NCBI GenBank assembly: GCA_035561135.1
Contig: DATMYA010000008.1
Location: 124,001-188,000, forward strand
Direction of reading: 5' to 3'
DNA length: 64,000 nt
From: Clostridia bacterium
GTDB taxonomy: Bacteria > Acidobacteriota > Terriglobia > Terriglobales > Acidobacteriaceae
Shown here: positions 48,380 through 58,076 of the stretch, piece by piece
Position numbering within the stretch: position 1 is the stretch's first letter
Layout of the letters: each line of letters starts with the position of its first letter
Notes under the pieces: model-generated
Told to the model about the DNA's origin: nothing
Database searches by the model: none
Seen by the model: only the letters and a program-made list of their open reading frames with translations
Program-made: the position numbers and the translations under genes

Positions 48380-49600
48380 TTATCTGTTCTCGATCACTTT
48401 CTTGATCCGCTCAAAAGCCCAGTCGATCTCCTCTCGCGTGATGGTCAACGGCGGGGCTATGCGAATAACGTGGTCGTGTGTCTCCTTGCACAAGATCCCG
48501 AGTTCTTTGAGCTTCTCGCAATACGGACGAGCGGCACTGTTCAGTTCCAAACCGATCCAGAGACCGACTCCACGAACTTCTTTCAAGTCGGAACTGCGGA
48601 GCGTCTTCAGCTTCTCCAGGAAGTACGCGCCGTTCTCAGCCGAACGCTCCACCATCTTCTCTTCGACAAGGACATGCAATGCTGTGCGCGCCACGGCGCA
48701 GCCGAGCGGGTTGCCGCCGAAGGTACTGCCGTGATCGCCAGGATTGTAAACGCCGAGAATTTCCTTCGATGAGAGCACAGCCGATACTGGATAGAAACCT
48801 CCTGCGAGTGCCTTGCCTACGATCAGAACGTCCGGCTTGATGCCTTCGTGCATGTAGGCGAAGAGCTTGCCGGTGCGGCCGAGGCCCGATTGAATCTCAT
48901 CGGTCATGAGCAGCACGCGGTTTTCGCGGCATATCTCAGCAGCTTCCTTCAGGAACCCGGCTGGCGGGATGATGATGCCGGCTTCGCCCTGAATCGGTTC
49001 GACGAGGAAAGCGCAGGTGTTCGGCGTGATGGCGGCGCGCAGCGCCTTGGCATCGCCGAACGGGATGATCTTGAAACCCGGCGTGAACGGACCGAAACCG
49101 TCCTTGTATTGCTCGTCCGTGGAGAAGCTGACGACAGTAACGGTGCGTCCGTGGAAGTTGTTGGCGCAGACGATGATCTCGGCCTTGCCATCTGGAATGC
49201 CTTTAACCTTGTAGCCCCACTTGCGCGCAGTCTTCACGGCGGTCTCGACGGCTTCAGCGCCGGAGTTCATCGGGAGCGCCATGTCCATGCTTGTCATGTC
49301 GTGCAGTTGCTTGTAGAGCAGCGGAAGCTGTTCGTTGCGGAAAGCGCGCGAGGTGAGCGTAACCTTGTGGGCCTGGTCGACCAAGGTTTGCAAGATCCTG
49401 GGATGGCAGTGGCCCTGGTTCACGGCCGAGTACGACGCGAGGCAATCGAGGTACTTCTTGCCTTCTACGTCGTACACCCAAACGCCTTCGGCCCTGTCGA
49501 TCACGACATCAAGCGGATGGTAGTTGTGAGCTCCGTAGTTTTCCTCAAGAGCTATAAAGTCCTGCGTGCGCATACGTTCTTCGACGGGTTGGGTGCTCAT
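48380..49600 (-). CDS. rocD: Ornithine aminotransferase
   Basis: 406 residues of the class III PLP aminotransferase fold. [29 protein letters not shown] and the PLP lysine in [14 protein letters not shown] are present. The HNYHPLDVV start and the [10 protein letters not shown] stretch resemble ornithine aminotransferase more than acetylornithine aminotransferase; it would convert ornithine to glutamate semialdehyde. It is the last gene of the carbamoyl cluster, about 60 bases after pyrB. Confidence 0.9.
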   Translation of the reverse strand: MSTQPVEERMRTQDFIALEENYGAHNYHPLDVVIDRAEGVWVYDVEGKKYLDCLASYSAVNQGHCHPRILQTLVDQAHKVTLTSRAFRNEQLPLLYKQLHDMTSMDMALPMNSGAEAVETAVKTARKWGYKVKGIPDGKAEIIVCANNFHGRTVTVVSFSTDEQYKDGFGPFTPGFKIIPFGDAKALRAAITPNTCAFLVEPIQGEAGIIIPPAGFLKEAAEICRENRVLLMTDEIQSGLGRTGKLFAYMHEGIKPDVLIVGKALAGGFYPVSAVLSSKEILGVYNPGDHGSTFGGNPLGCAVARTALHVLVEEKMVERSAENGAYFLEKLKTLRSSDLKEVRGVGLWIGLELNSAARPYCEKLKELGILCKETHDHVIRIAPPLTITREEIDWAFERIKKVIENR

Positions 49601-49663
49601 AGAATTCCTTGATTTCCTCAGTTTGTGAAACGTTCGCCGGCAACAAGCCGGAACTACAGGCCG

Positions 49664-50644
49664 CTATTCCTTGTCCAACAGCATCGTCAGCAGCGCCATA
49701 CGAACGTAAAGGCCGTTGATCGCCTGCCGGAAATAGAGAGCCCTGGGGTCATCGTCCACCGTCTTATCGAGTTCGACGGTGCGCGGAAGTGGATGCAGAA
49801 TCATCGCGTCGGCCCTCATGCGTTGAAGAATCGCGGAGTCGATCGCGTACCGCTTGCGGCTCTGCAGGTCGGCGCCGCGCTCAGGACGGATGCGCGTCTG
49901 GTACACGACATCCACTTCGCCGATGACCTTGTCGATGTTGGATTCGAGTTCGTAGCGCACTCCGTGCCGGTCGAGATATTGCAGGATGTCCTGCTTCATC
50001 TGCATCTCGGGCGGACTGACGAAGAAAATTTTTACACGATCGAATTTCGCCAGAAGATACGCCAGTGATCGGGCAGTGCGGCCCTTGTCCAGTTCGCCGA
50101 TGAAGGCTACGCTGAGCCCATGCAGGGGGCGTTCGCGGTAGATGGTGTAGAGATCGAGCAATGCCTGCGTGGGGTGCTGGCCGCCATCGCCGTCTCCCGC
50201 ATTGATGATCGGCACGGGTGAAACCTGCGCTGCCCGCTTTGCGCCACCGGCCTCGTGATGCCGGATGACGATTACGTCAGAGTAGCTGCCGATGATGCGA
50301 ATCGAATCTTCGACCTGCTCGACTTCAATCTCGGAAGAGAACGTACGAGCGTGCTCCGTGGAGAGCACACGGCCTCCAAGTCGTTGCATGGCGGCTTCGA
50401 ACGAAAAGCGCGTCCGCGTGGATGGCTCATAAAACAAAGTTGCCATCAGCTTGTTCTGGTAATCGAGGGTGCCGCCACGGGCGACGATGCGCTCCATGGA
50501 ACGCGTTCGGTCGAACAATTCCATCAGCAATGGGACGGTGAACTGCTGTGACTCGACGACGTGCTTCAATCTCATGCAGTTACGCTCCCGTTGCTCTGCT
50601 GCTCGAACTGCGTGCTCGTTACTGGTGATCGCATCCATGGTCAC
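49664..50644 (-). CDS. pyrB: Aspartate carbamoyltransferase
   Basis: 326 residues from GTG 50644, with GGAGGT five bases upstream and a GTGA overlap with arcC. Carbamoyl-phosphate motif FYEPSTRTRFSFE, then HPTQALLDLYTI and HPLPRTVELDK, the ATCase signatures. It makes carbamoyl-aspartate in pyrimidine synthesis. Its place inside an ornithine/carbamate cluster instead of a pyr operon is odd. The regulatory PyrI gene is not in the window. Confidence 0.9.
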   Translation of the reverse strand: MTMDAITSNEHAVRAAEQRERNCMRLKHVVESQQFTVPLLMELFDRTRSMERIVARGGTLDYQNKLMATLFYEPSTRTRFSFEAAMQRLGGRVLSTEHARTFSSEIEVEQVEDSIRIIGSYSDVIVIRHHEAGGAKRAAQVSPVPIINAGDGDGGQHPTQALLDLYTIYRERPLHGLSVAFIGELDKGRTARSLAYLLAKFDRVKIFFVSPPEMQMKQDILQYLDRHGVRYELESNIDKVIGEVDVVYQTRIRPERGADLQSRKRYAIDSAILQRMRADAMILHPLPRTVELDKTVDDDPRALYFRQAINGLYVRMALLTMLLDKE

Positions 50645-51642
50645 GCACGACCTCCGGTCTTGGCAAATTCGGGTGCTTGGGACGATGCGCGAGCATCTAC
50701 CTGGTCGGCAACGATGTGCGTGCCCGCCTTTCCAGCAGCGGCGTCGCGGAGATACTCGTAAGAAGTAATGATGACTTCTTTTCCCCCGTCATGCAGGAAG
50801 CGTAATGCCGACTGAATCTTAGGGCCCATGTTGCCGGGAGGAAATTGTCCGGCCCGGTAGTGCTGCTCCATCTCGGAAGCAGCGGTATGCGTAAGCCGTT
50901 TCTGCGTGGATTTCTTGTAATCGAGATAAACGTAGTCGGTGTCCGTGGAGATGGCGAAGAGATCGACGCCGAGTTCCACGGCCAACAGCGCCGAGGCGCG
51001 ATCCTTATCGATAACCGCCTCAACACCGACGAGCGTGCCGTTCTGGCGCATCACGGGAATTCCGCCACCGCCGCACGCCACGACGAGCGCGCCGGAATCA
51101 ATTAGCGTGCGAATCACGCCAAGTTCGACGACTTCAATGGGCTCCGGCGAAGGCACCACGCGCCGATAACCGCGCGCGGCATCTTCGACAATCTGCCATC
51201 CCAGAGTGCGCTTGCGCTCTTCGGCATCAGCGCGGGAATAGAACGGGCCGATAGGCTTGGTCGGATTCTTCATTGCCGGATCATCGCCAGAGACGATGGT
51301 CTGGGTAACGATGCTGACCACAGGCGCATTCAACCCGGCGGCTGCGAGTTCATCCTTCAACGACTGCGCCAGCAGGTACCCGATTTCGCCCTGCGTTGAT
51401 GCCCCGCAGACATCCAGCGTCTGGCCGGGCACCTGGTCGGAAGCACGCTCCGAGCGCAGCAGTTGCGCCCCGACCTGCGGGCCGTTTCCGTGAGTAATGA
51501 CGAGGTGATAGCCGTCGCGGATGAGACCGATGATCGCCGCTGCCGTGCGGCGGGCGTTCGCCAACTGCTCGGCGATCGTTCCCTTTTCGCCTGCGCGGAT
51601 CAGGGAATTTCCGCCGACTGCGATGAGCGCCGTTCTCGACAT
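50641..51642 (-). CDS. arcC: Carbamate kinase
   Basis: 333 residues from ATG 51642. AVGGNSLIRAGEKG at the start, THGNGPQVGAQLLRSE for substrate binding and CGGGGIPV later. It converts carbamoyl phosphate and ADP to carbamate and ATP (or the reverse). The next gene, pyrB, overlaps by four bases, and the ornithine carbamoyltransferase gene is upstream, so carbamoyl phosphate is shared between them. Confidence 0.94.
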   Translation of the reverse strand: MSRTALIAVGGNSLIRAGEKGTIAEQLANARRTAAAIIGLIRDGYHLVITHGNGPQVGAQLLRSERASDQVPGQTLDVCGASTQGEIGYLLAQSLKDELAAAGLNAPVVSIVTQTIVSGDDPAMKNPTKPIGPFYSRADAEERKRTLGWQIVEDAARGYRRVVPSPEPIEVVELGVIRTLIDSGALVVACGGGGIPVMRQNGTLVGVEAVIDKDRASALLAVELGVDLFAISTDTDYVYLDYKKSTQKRLTHTAASEMEQHYRAGQFPPGNMGPKIQSALRFLHDGGKEVIITSYEYLRDAAAGKAGTHIVADQVDARASSQAPEFAKTGGRA

Positions 51643-51715
51643 AGAAATCCTTGTGCCGGTAAGGACAGAGATCGGGCGATACAACGCCCAACCTCTGTCC
51701 TTCCGTATCCGTTGC

Positions 51716-52690
51716 TTACTTCACCAGCGCGGGCTCGCGGAACTCGACCGACGGACGTGCCTTGATCTCAACGTCCTTCATCAGTTCCACAAGGATTGCC
51801 TTCTGTGCGTGCAACCGGTTTTCCGCCTCCTGAAAGACGACCGAACGCGGCGAGTCGATAACCTCGTCGGTGACTTCGTCCCCACGGTGGGCGGGTAGGC
51901 AATGCATGAAAATCGCATTGTCCTTGGCACGGGCGAATAGCTTGCCGTTTACCTGGTAGGGCAGGAATATCTGGCGGCGCTTCTCGGCCTCAGCTTCCTG
52001 GCCCATGCTGGCCCACACGTCTGTATAGATGACGTCTGCGCCGGCTGCGGCCTCGGCAGGATCATTGGTGATGGTGCAAGTGCCACCTGACTCGGAGCCA
52101 CGCTCGCGCGCCCACTTAGTGGCCGCGATATCGGGTTCGTAACCGTCCGGAGTTGCGATCCAGACATGAGCACCAAGCTGCGCGCCCGCAAACATCAAGG
52201 AGTGCGCAACATTGTTGCCGTCGCCAACGTAGGCGACCTTCAGTCCGGAGATCTTGCCCTTCACCTCCAGAATGGTCAGGTAATCGGCCATCGCCTGGCA
52301 GGGATGGCTGTAATCCGTGAGTGCGTTGAAAATCGGCACACTCGCGTACTCCGCCATTCGCTCGACGATGTTGTGCGCGAAGGTTCGAATCATGATGCCC
52401 TGCACCATGCGTTCCAAATTTTTCGCCACGTCATAAACCGACTCGCGCTTGCCCAGGTTGATTTCGGCAGGCGACAGGTAGATAGAGAATCCGCCGAGTT
52501 GCTGAATGCCAACGTCAAACGTGACGCGGGTACGCAGCGAAGGCTTCTCGAAAATCATCGCCAGCGTTTTGCCTTTTAGTGCCGAAGTATAGGCCGCTGG
52601 GTTGGCCTTAATACGGGACGCCACGTCGAGGAAATGCTGTATCTCCTGCGGCGTGAAGTCCCTTATCGAAAGGAAATCCGTCGATGTCAT
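51716..52690 (-). CDS. argF: Ornithine carbamoyltransferase (catabolic-type context)
   Basis: 324 residues. Carbamoyl-phosphate loop FEKPSLRTRVTFD (SLRTR instead of STRTR), ornithine SMG loop TDVWASMGQE, and HCLPAHRGDEVTD. With carbamate kinase and ornithine aminotransferase in the same operon, phosphorolysis of citrulline to ornithine and carbamoyl phosphate (ATP-yielding) is likely, but no arginine deiminase is seen. It is a second copy besides 62370-63416. ATG 52690 overlaps the stop of the upstream gene. Confidence 0.92.
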   Translation of the reverse strand: MTSTDFLSIRDFTPQEIQHFLDVASRIKANPAAYTSALKGKTLAMIFEKPSLRTRVTFDVGIQQLGGFSIYLSPAEINLGKRESVYDVAKNLERMVQGIMIRTFAHNIVERMAEYASVPIFNALTDYSHPCQAMADYLTILEVKGKISGLKVAYVGDGNNVAHSLMFAGAQLGAHVWIATPDGYEPDIAATKWARERGSESGGTCTITNDPAEAAAGADVIYTDVWASMGQEAEAEKRRQIFLPYQVNGKLFARAKDNAIFMHCLPAHRGDEVTDEVIDSPRSVVFQEAENRLHAQKAILVELMKDVEIKARPSVEFREPALVK

Positions 52691-54033
52691 TTCGATGCCG
52701 CCTCTACCGGCGACGGCTTGTTCTTCTTCGTGAACTCGGCAAGGATCTCTGTGATGTCGGGATGAGTCAGCTCTTCCGCCTCATAACGAACACGCAGGCT
52801 CGGCTTCTCGATTTTGATCGTGCGAGCGAGATCGATCGGTGTGGCGACGAGAACCAGGTCGCAAGGTACGCGCTTGATGGTCTCTTCCAGTTCGTGCTTC
52901 TGCTGTTCACCGTAGCCCATGGCCGGAAGCAGCGAACCGAGGTGCGGGAATTTCTCGAACGTGGCGCGAATCGACCCGACAGCATACGGACGCGGGTCAA
53001 CCATTTCGGCGGCGCCGAACTGGCGGGAGGCAACAACACCGGCACCATAAGGCATTTCGCCGTGCGTGAGTGTCGGGCCATCCTCAACGACGAGCACGCG
53101 CTTTCCGCGAACCTGGTTGGGATCGACGACGCTAACGCGGCACGCGGTTTCAACCAGCGTGGCGTTCGGGTTGTAGAGCTTTACGTTGTCGCGGACCTTC
53201 TGAACGTCTTCCGGCTTCGCGGTATCAACCTTGTTGATAATCAGCACCTTGGCGCTGCGGAAGTTCACCTCGCCGGGGTAGTAGCGAAGCTCGTGCCCTG
53301 CGCGATGCGGATCAAGCACCACGATCTCTAGATTGGAGCGATAGAAGGGGGTGTCGTTGTTGCCGCCATCCCAAAGGACTACGTCGCCTTCCTGCTCTGC
53401 CTGGCGAATAATCTCTTCATAATCCACGCCGGCGTACACCGTAGTGCCTTCAGCAATGTGCGGCTCGTACTCTTCACGCTCTTCGATCGTGCAATCGTGA
53501 AGATCGAGGTCCTCAAGCTTGGCGAAACGTTGCGCGTGCTGCGCGGCCAGATTGCCGTACGGCATTGGGTGACGGATCACCACCGGATGCCAGCCAAGGC
53601 GGCGCAGTGCATCGGCTACGCGACGCGAAACAGGGCTCTTGCCGCAACCCGTGCGCACCGCACAGATGGACACGACCGGAACCTTCGACGGAATCTGCGT
53701 CTTTTGCGCGCCCAGCAATTCGAAATCAGCGCCAGCGGCGACGGCCCTGGAGGCCAGGTGCATCAGCGTGTCATACGACACATCCGAGTAAGAGAAGATG
53801 CAAACATCCACTTTGTGCTTGCGGATTATGTCTTCCATCTCTTTCTCTTCCAGGATCGGAATGCCGCCCGGATAAAGAGGACCTGCCAACTCAGGCGGAT
53901 ACTTCCGGCCGGCAATGTCGGGAATCTGGGTAGCGGTAAATGCCACGACCTGGAATTCTGGGTTGTGACGGAAGACTACGTTGAAATTATGGAAGTCTCT
54001 GCCTGCTGCTCCAAGAATCAATACTCTCTTCAT
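52687..54033 (-). CDS. P-loop GTPase-like protein of COG2403 (cyclic diphosphoglycerate synthase-like)
   Basis: 448 residues from ATG 54033; a TTG nine codons earlier is less likely. An N-terminal Rossmann-like half begins KRVLILGAAGRDFHNF and the P-loop segment reads VRTGCGKSPVSRR at about 130-142. Members of this family are known from genomes as neighbours of carbamate kinase and carbamoyltransferases, but their reaction is not established; a similarity to cyclic 2,3-diphosphoglycerate synthase has been proposed. It heads the operon and its stop overlaps the argF start. Confidence 0.75.
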   Translation of the reverse strand: MKRVLILGAAGRDFHNFNVVFRHNPEFQVVAFTATQIPDIAGRKYPPELAGPLYPGGIPILEEKEMEDIIRKHKVDVCIFSYSDVSYDTLMHLASRAVAAGADFELLGAQKTQIPSKVPVVSICAVRTGCGKSPVSRRVADALRRLGWHPVVIRHPMPYGNLAAQHAQRFAKLEDLDLHDCTIEEREEYEPHIAEGTTVYAGVDYEEIIRQAEQEGDVVLWDGGNNDTPFYRSNLEIVVLDPHRAGHELRYYPGEVNFRSAKVLIINKVDTAKPEDVQKVRDNVKLYNPNATLVETACRVSVVDPNQVRGKRVLVVEDGPTLTHGEMPYGAGVVASRQFGAAEMVDPRPYAVGSIRATFEKFPHLGSLLPAMGYGEQQKHELEETIKRVPCDLVLVATPIDLARTIKIEKPSLRVRYEAEELTHPDITEILAEFTKKNKPSPVEAASK

Positions 54034-54803
54034 AGATTGTCGAAGGCCCTCTACCCTCAAAAGAGGGGCGCCTTTCTCCTGCCAAAATGGTAGCAGGAAT
54101 GGTGCATATACGGACGGTGAGGTTCGTCACAGACTAAAGTGAGCCAAAATAATCTCAAACATCATACAACCTAACGTCAAGAAAATTAGCTACTTACAAC
54201 TTTTACGATGTGGCAAACAGGCAACAAAATGCATATACATACACGACATTGCATAGCGCAATGATTGGCGTGGTTTCTGAAAACGCATATACATTCCACC
54301 GCCGTATACGCCGATGACCGATGCTGCCGAAATTGGTTTAAGTTGGAGTTCAAACAGCTAGGAAATCTGCAGACCGCCTTGTTCTTCCATTCCTCATTCG
54401 CCGCAAAAAAGGATGAGTGACAGTCTCACGATGAGTCGGAGGTGACGTGATCTTCAATTTTTTGTCGTTCTGTGCGCAGCGACGCAATGGCGAGTTCGAA
54501 GGCCTTCTACGATCAAACCGCTATCTCCCAAAACGTCGAACCGAGTGCGAAGAGGCCACGGCCCGGTCTAGATGCCGAACGGCTTGTTCACCTCTCACCC
54601 TTTGGTGTGACTCCCATCACTTCGTGCTTGGAACATTCGAATGAGAATCGGGTAAGAGGCCGATAGGCGGGTTTTGCCGTTCCTGCCTGCGGCACTTCAG
54701 CCAAAGCGCTGGCAACTACTACAACCTGCGGTCGCAAGCTTCTGTAGTTACGTCCCTTGCGCGCCCCGGATGGTGGTTGCCGGTAGCCAGGAAAGAGGTA
54801 GCG
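54034..54803. promoter_or_regulatory. Divergent AT-rich region with GCATATAC repeats
   Basis: 770 bases without a gene, between the carbamoyl cluster and kor operons. GCATATAC occurs at 54104-54111, 54231-54238 and 54285-54292; the last two extend to GCATATACAT. GTATAC also occurs near 54303. The sites are placed to serve both divergent operons. AT-rich runs at 54165-54250 are suited to promoters. The right part, 54440-54780, shows no recognised structure. Confidence 0.45.
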
Positions 54804-55067
54804 ATGGCACGAGGTTCCGTGTCAATTGTCGTGGAGCGGTGTAAGGCCTGCGGTTTCTGCGTTGAGTTTTGTCCGACCAAGGTCCTGTCGCTGTCGTCCG
54901 CATTCAACTCCAAGGGATACCATCCACCACACGTTGTTGCGCCCGAGAAATGCAGCGGCTGCGATCTGTGCGGAATGTATTGTCCGGATTTCGCAATTCA
55001 TGGATTCAGAACAGACAAGAAGAAAGAAGAAGTAGCACCAGCGAAGGAGACGACCGATGAACGCTGA
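54804..55067 (+). CDS. korD: 2-oxoglutarate:ferredoxin oxidoreductase, delta (ferredoxin) subunit
   Basis: 87 residues from ATG 54804 with GAGGT upstream. Two [4Fe-4S] motifs, CKACGFCVEFCP and CSGCDLCGMYCP, and a lysine/glutamate tail. It carries electrons out of the enzyme. It overlaps korA by 11 bases, the first junction of a four-gene operon. Confidence 0.9.
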   Translation: MARGSVSIVVERCKACGFCVEFCPTKVLSLSSAFNSKGYHPPHVVAPEKCSGCDLCGMYCPDFAIHGFRTDKKKEEVAPAKETTDER

Positions 55068-56217
55068 TCCTCGCGGAGTCCTTACCGGCTCGCATTTTCT
55101 GGACGGCGATCACGCCGCCTGCGAAGGTGCACTCGCCGCGGGCGCACGCTTCGCAGCGGGATATCCGATCACGCCCTCGACCGAGGTGGTTGAGCGCTAT
55201 GCCATGCGCGCTCCCAAAGTCGGTGGCACATTCATTCAGATGGAAGACGAGTTGGCGGCGTCCATCGCGATACAGGGCGCAGTGTGGGGCGGAGCCAAGG
55301 CTTTCACCGTAACGTCAGGCCCCGGTTTCTCGCTGATGATGGAACACATCGGCTACGCCGCGATGACCGAGACGCCATGCGTCTTTGTCGATGTGCAACG
55401 TGGCGGGCCCTCCACAGGCTTGCCGACTTTACCGGCGCAGGCGGACATGATGCAGGTTCGCTGGGGATCGCATGGCGATTACGAAATCATCGCGCTCTGC
55501 CCGAACTCGCCGCAGGAGTGCTTCGATCTGATGATCACGGCATTCAACATGTCGGAGAAGTATCGCGTGCCTACGTTCCTCATGATGGATGAAGTCGTTG
55601 GGCACATGACCGAAAAGGTTGTCATCCCTTCCGCTGATCAGATCTACGTGGAACCGCGTAATTTTACGGCGAAAGAACCGGCGGCATTCAAGGCGTACGA
55701 GGCTTGCGGAGAAGAGTGCGTTCCCGAGATGGTGATGGCTGGCGAGGGTTACAACATCCACGTCACAGGCCTCACGCACGACGAGCGCGGATATCCCAAC
55801 ATGACGCCTCCCGTGCAGGACACGCTGCTGAAACGGCTCGTCGGCAAGATTCGCGACAATGCCGACAAGATATGCCTGTACGAAGAGGCGGATACTGAAG
55901 GTGCGGATATCGTGGTGGTCTCCTACGGCATCACGTCGCGTGTTGCGCAGCGGGCGATCGACCTGGCACACGAGCAAGGCATCAAGGTAGGCAAGTTCCG
56001 ACTCATCACCGCATGGCCCTTCCCTGAAAAGAAGATCGCCGAAATAGCAGGAAAGGTGAAAGCCCTTGTGGTTCCGGAACTGAACATGGGACAGATGGTA
56101 CGTGAAGTAGAGCGTTGCGCTGGCGGCAAGGCAAAGGTGCTAGCTGTGCCGCACGCCGGCGGAAGCGTGCATCGTCCGGAAGACATTCTGAAAGCAATCG
56201 TGGAGGTGGCACGATGA
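55057..56217 (+). CDS. korA: 2-oxoglutarate:ferredoxin oxidoreductase, alpha subunit
   Basis: 386 residues from ATG 55057 with GGAGACG upstream. The segment GARFAAGYPITPSTEVVERY and the EDELAASIAIQGAVWGG region match the alpha subunit of 2-oxoacid:ferredoxin oxidoreductases. It holds the substrate and CoA side of the site in the TPP-dependent oxidative decarboxylation of 2-oxoglutarate to succinyl-CoA. Substrate choice between 2-oxoglutarate and branched oxoacids cannot be settled by eye. Confidence 0.9.
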   Translation: MNADPRGVLTGSHFLDGDHAACEGALAAGARFAAGYPITPSTEVVERYAMRAPKVGGTFIQMEDELAASIAIQGAVWGGAKAFTVTSGPGFSLMMEHIGYAAMTETPCVFVDVQRGGPSTGLPTLPAQADMMQVRWGSHGDYEIIALCPNSPQECFDLMITAFNMSEKYRVPTFLMMDEVVGHMTEKVVIPSADQIYVEPRNFTAKEPAAFKAYEACGEECVPEMVMAGEGYNIHVTGLTHDERGYPNMTPPVQDTLLKRLVGKIRDNADKICLYEEADTEGADIVVVSYGITSRVAQRAIDLAHEQGIKVGKFRLITAWPFPEKKIAEIAGKVKALVVPELNMGQMVREVERCAGGKAKVLAVPHAGGSVHRPEDILKAIVEVAR

Positions 56218-57101
56218 CGACGGTGCAGATTGAGAACGAAAACCCGGTTCAACCGTTTCTGCGCATGGACCGTATGCCGCATATCTGGTGTCCGGGATGC
56301 GGGATCGGAACGACCGTCAACTGTTTCACGCGTGCGCTGATCGAGTCGAAGGCCGACCTGTCGAAGGTCGCCGTCGTTTCGGGCATCGGCTGCACGGGCC
56401 GCGTCGCTGGGTACGTGAACCTCGATTCGTTCCACACCACGCACGGACGCGCGATTCCCTTCGCCACCGGCTTGAAACTGGCGAACCCCAAGTTGAACGT
56501 CGTAGTGTATTCCGGCGATGGCGACCTGTTCGCAATCGGCGGCAATCACCTCATCCACGCTGCCCGTCGCAACGTCGATCTAAAGGTCATCTGCGTGAAC
56601 AACCTGATCTACGCGATGACCGGCGGACAGACTGCGCCGACGACTCCAGGGGCGGTCATCACTTCGACGTCGCCTTACGGCACGTACGATCCTTCATTCA
56701 ACATTCCGCACCTGGTCGAAGCCGCGGGCGCGGTGTACGTCGCGCGCTGGACGACCTTCCATGTGCGTCAACTCGCGAAGTCCATGAACGAGATGTTCCA
56801 GAAGAAAGGCTTCGGCTTCATCGAAGTGCTTTCACCATGCCCCACGCTCTACCAGCGCCGCAACAAGATGGGCGATGGCCTGGACGCGATGAAGTTCTAT
56901 AAGGAGCACAGCAAGGTGAAGCACGGGTGCCCGACCAGTGAAGTGAGTCTGACGAAGGCGGGCGAGATCATCGTCGGCAAGTTCGTCGATCGGGAGCGTC
57001 CGGAGTACAGTGACCTGATGCATGCGCACCTTCGCGAGCAACTGGGCGAAGCATACGTAGAGGCTGAGCAGGTGGAGATGGAGCACACGTTATGCAGCTA
57101 A
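56214..57101 (+). CDS. korB: 2-oxoglutarate:ferredoxin oxidoreductase, beta (TPP) subunit
   Basis: 295 residues from ATG 56214, overlapping korA (ATGA). CPGCGIGTTVNCF near the N-terminus and the TPP/Mg motif GDGDLFAIGGNHLIHAARRN. Binds thiamine diphosphate and the proximal cluster, and pairs with KorA. Overlaps korC by 10 bases. Confidence 0.92.
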   Translation: MTTVQIENENPVQPFLRMDRMPHIWCPGCGIGTTVNCFTRALIESKADLSKVAVVSGIGCTGRVAGYVNLDSFHTTHGRAIPFATGLKLANPKLNVVVYSGDGDLFAIGGNHLIHAARRNVDLKVICVNNLIYAMTGGQTAPTTPGAVITSTSPYGTYDPSFNIPHLVEAAGAVYVARWTTFHVRQLAKSMNEMFQKKGFGFIEVLSPCPTLYQRRNKMGDGLDAMKFYKEHSKVKHGCPTSEVSLTKAGEIIVGKFVDRERPEYSDLMHAHLREQLGEAYVEAEQVEMEHTLCS

Positions 57102-57685
57102 CTGAAATCCGTATCGCTGGATTCGGCGGACAGGGCGTCATTCTGGCCGCGATTGTGGTCGGAAAGGCCGCTTCCATCGTGGACGGCAAGTTCGCCACCA
57201 TGACGCAGAACTTCGGCCCGGAAGCGCGCGGCGGAGCTTGCAGTGCGCAGCTTATTCTTTCGAGCACGCCGGTTCTCTATCCCTACGTCACCCGGCCTGA
57301 TGTGATGGTCGTCATGTCGCAAGAGGCTTACGTGAAGTTCGCTCCGGAACTAAAGCCGGGCGGGCTGATGCTGATCGAGCAGGAACTTGTGCGTGTCTCG
57401 GATTTGTCGGAGGACACTCGCGTTTTCGGCATCCCGTCGACGCGCCTGGCAGAAGGTATTGGTAAGCGCATGGTTTCCAACATTGTGATGGTCGGCTTCT
57501 TCGGAGCCGCCACCGGCCTGCTTTCACAGGAGTCGCTGCGTAAAGCCGTGGAACAATCCGTGCCCTCGGCCTTCCGCGAACTCAACCTGAAGGCCTTCGA
57601 TATCGGGTGGAACTATGGCGTGGAGCACGTACAGAACGGCACCACGTCGGGTCACGAAATGGAAGAGCTCGAAATGCGCGAGTAG
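57092..57685 (+). CDS. korC: 2-oxoglutarate:ferredoxin oxidoreductase, gamma subunit
   Basis: 197 residues. The GFGGQGVILAA motif (10-20) and TQNFGPEARGGACSAQL are typical of the gamma subunit, which contributes to CoA binding and assembly. Last gene of the operon; a strong terminator follows. Confidence 0.92.
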   Translation: MQLTEIRIAGFGGQGVILAAIVVGKAASIVDGKFATMTQNFGPEARGGACSAQLILSSTPVLYPYVTRPDVMVVMSQEAYVKFAPELKPGGLMLIEQELVRVSDLSEDTRVFGIPSTRLAEGIGKRMVSNIVMVGFFGAATGLLSQESLRKAVEQSVPSAFRELNLKAFDIGWNYGVEHVQNGTTSGHEMEELEMRE

Positions 57686-57752
57686 CAGGTATCAAAAGAC
57701 AGGGCACGCCATTGAGCACGCCCCTGATAAGAAGTGCTGTTTGTCCTACCCT

Positions 57753-57790
57753 GGCTCGAGAGTACGCCATGCTCTCGAGCCGTTTTTTTT
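57753..57790 (+). terminator. Rho-independent terminator of the kor operon
   Basis: GGCTCGAGAG (57753-57762) pairs perfectly with CTCTCGAGCC (57772-57781), loop of nine, then GTTTTTTTT. Confidence 0.95.
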
Positions 57791-57874
57791 GCGCGGATTC
57801 GTGACCCAGTCTGCCGCGCCCCCAAGGAATGCCGGTTCTACTGGCTGCGGAATAGTCCCTCTCTCGAAAACATT

Positions 57875-57985
57875 GCCGCTCAGTGCTGAAGCCGCTTTTC
57901 ATTCACTTCGACTTACGGCGCGCCGGAAGGCATGCCCCTTCAGGTAATGCAGTTTTCAGCCGCCAGTTTAGCCTCTGAGGATTTG
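57875..57985 (+). repeat. Copy of the dispersed intergenic repeat
   Basis: CCGCTCAGTGCTGAAGCCGC resembles CCTCAGCGGCTAAAGCCGC at 26450, and TTACGGCGCGCCGGAAGGC followed by ATGCCCCTTCA (hairpin GGCGCGCC-GGAA-GGCATGCC, 57917-57936) matches the hairpin unit at 26488-26513. The order and spacing of the two parts are the same at both loci. Confidence 0.65.
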
Positions 57986-58021
57986 CAAAGCTCTTCACCA
58001 TCTGCCAGGTTGCAAAGAAGA

Positions 58022-58048
58022 CGGCACGAAGCCTCGGGCTTCGTGCCG
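58022..58048 (-). terminator. Rho-independent terminator of the arginine operon
   Basis: CGGCACGAAGCC (58022-58033) pairs perfectly with GGCTTCGTGCCG (58037-58048), loop TCG. On the minus strand it is followed by TCTTCTTTGC, 30 bases after the argJ stop. Confidence 0.85.
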
Positions 58049-58076
58049 GTACTGTTGTCAGAACTATCTAACTCGA

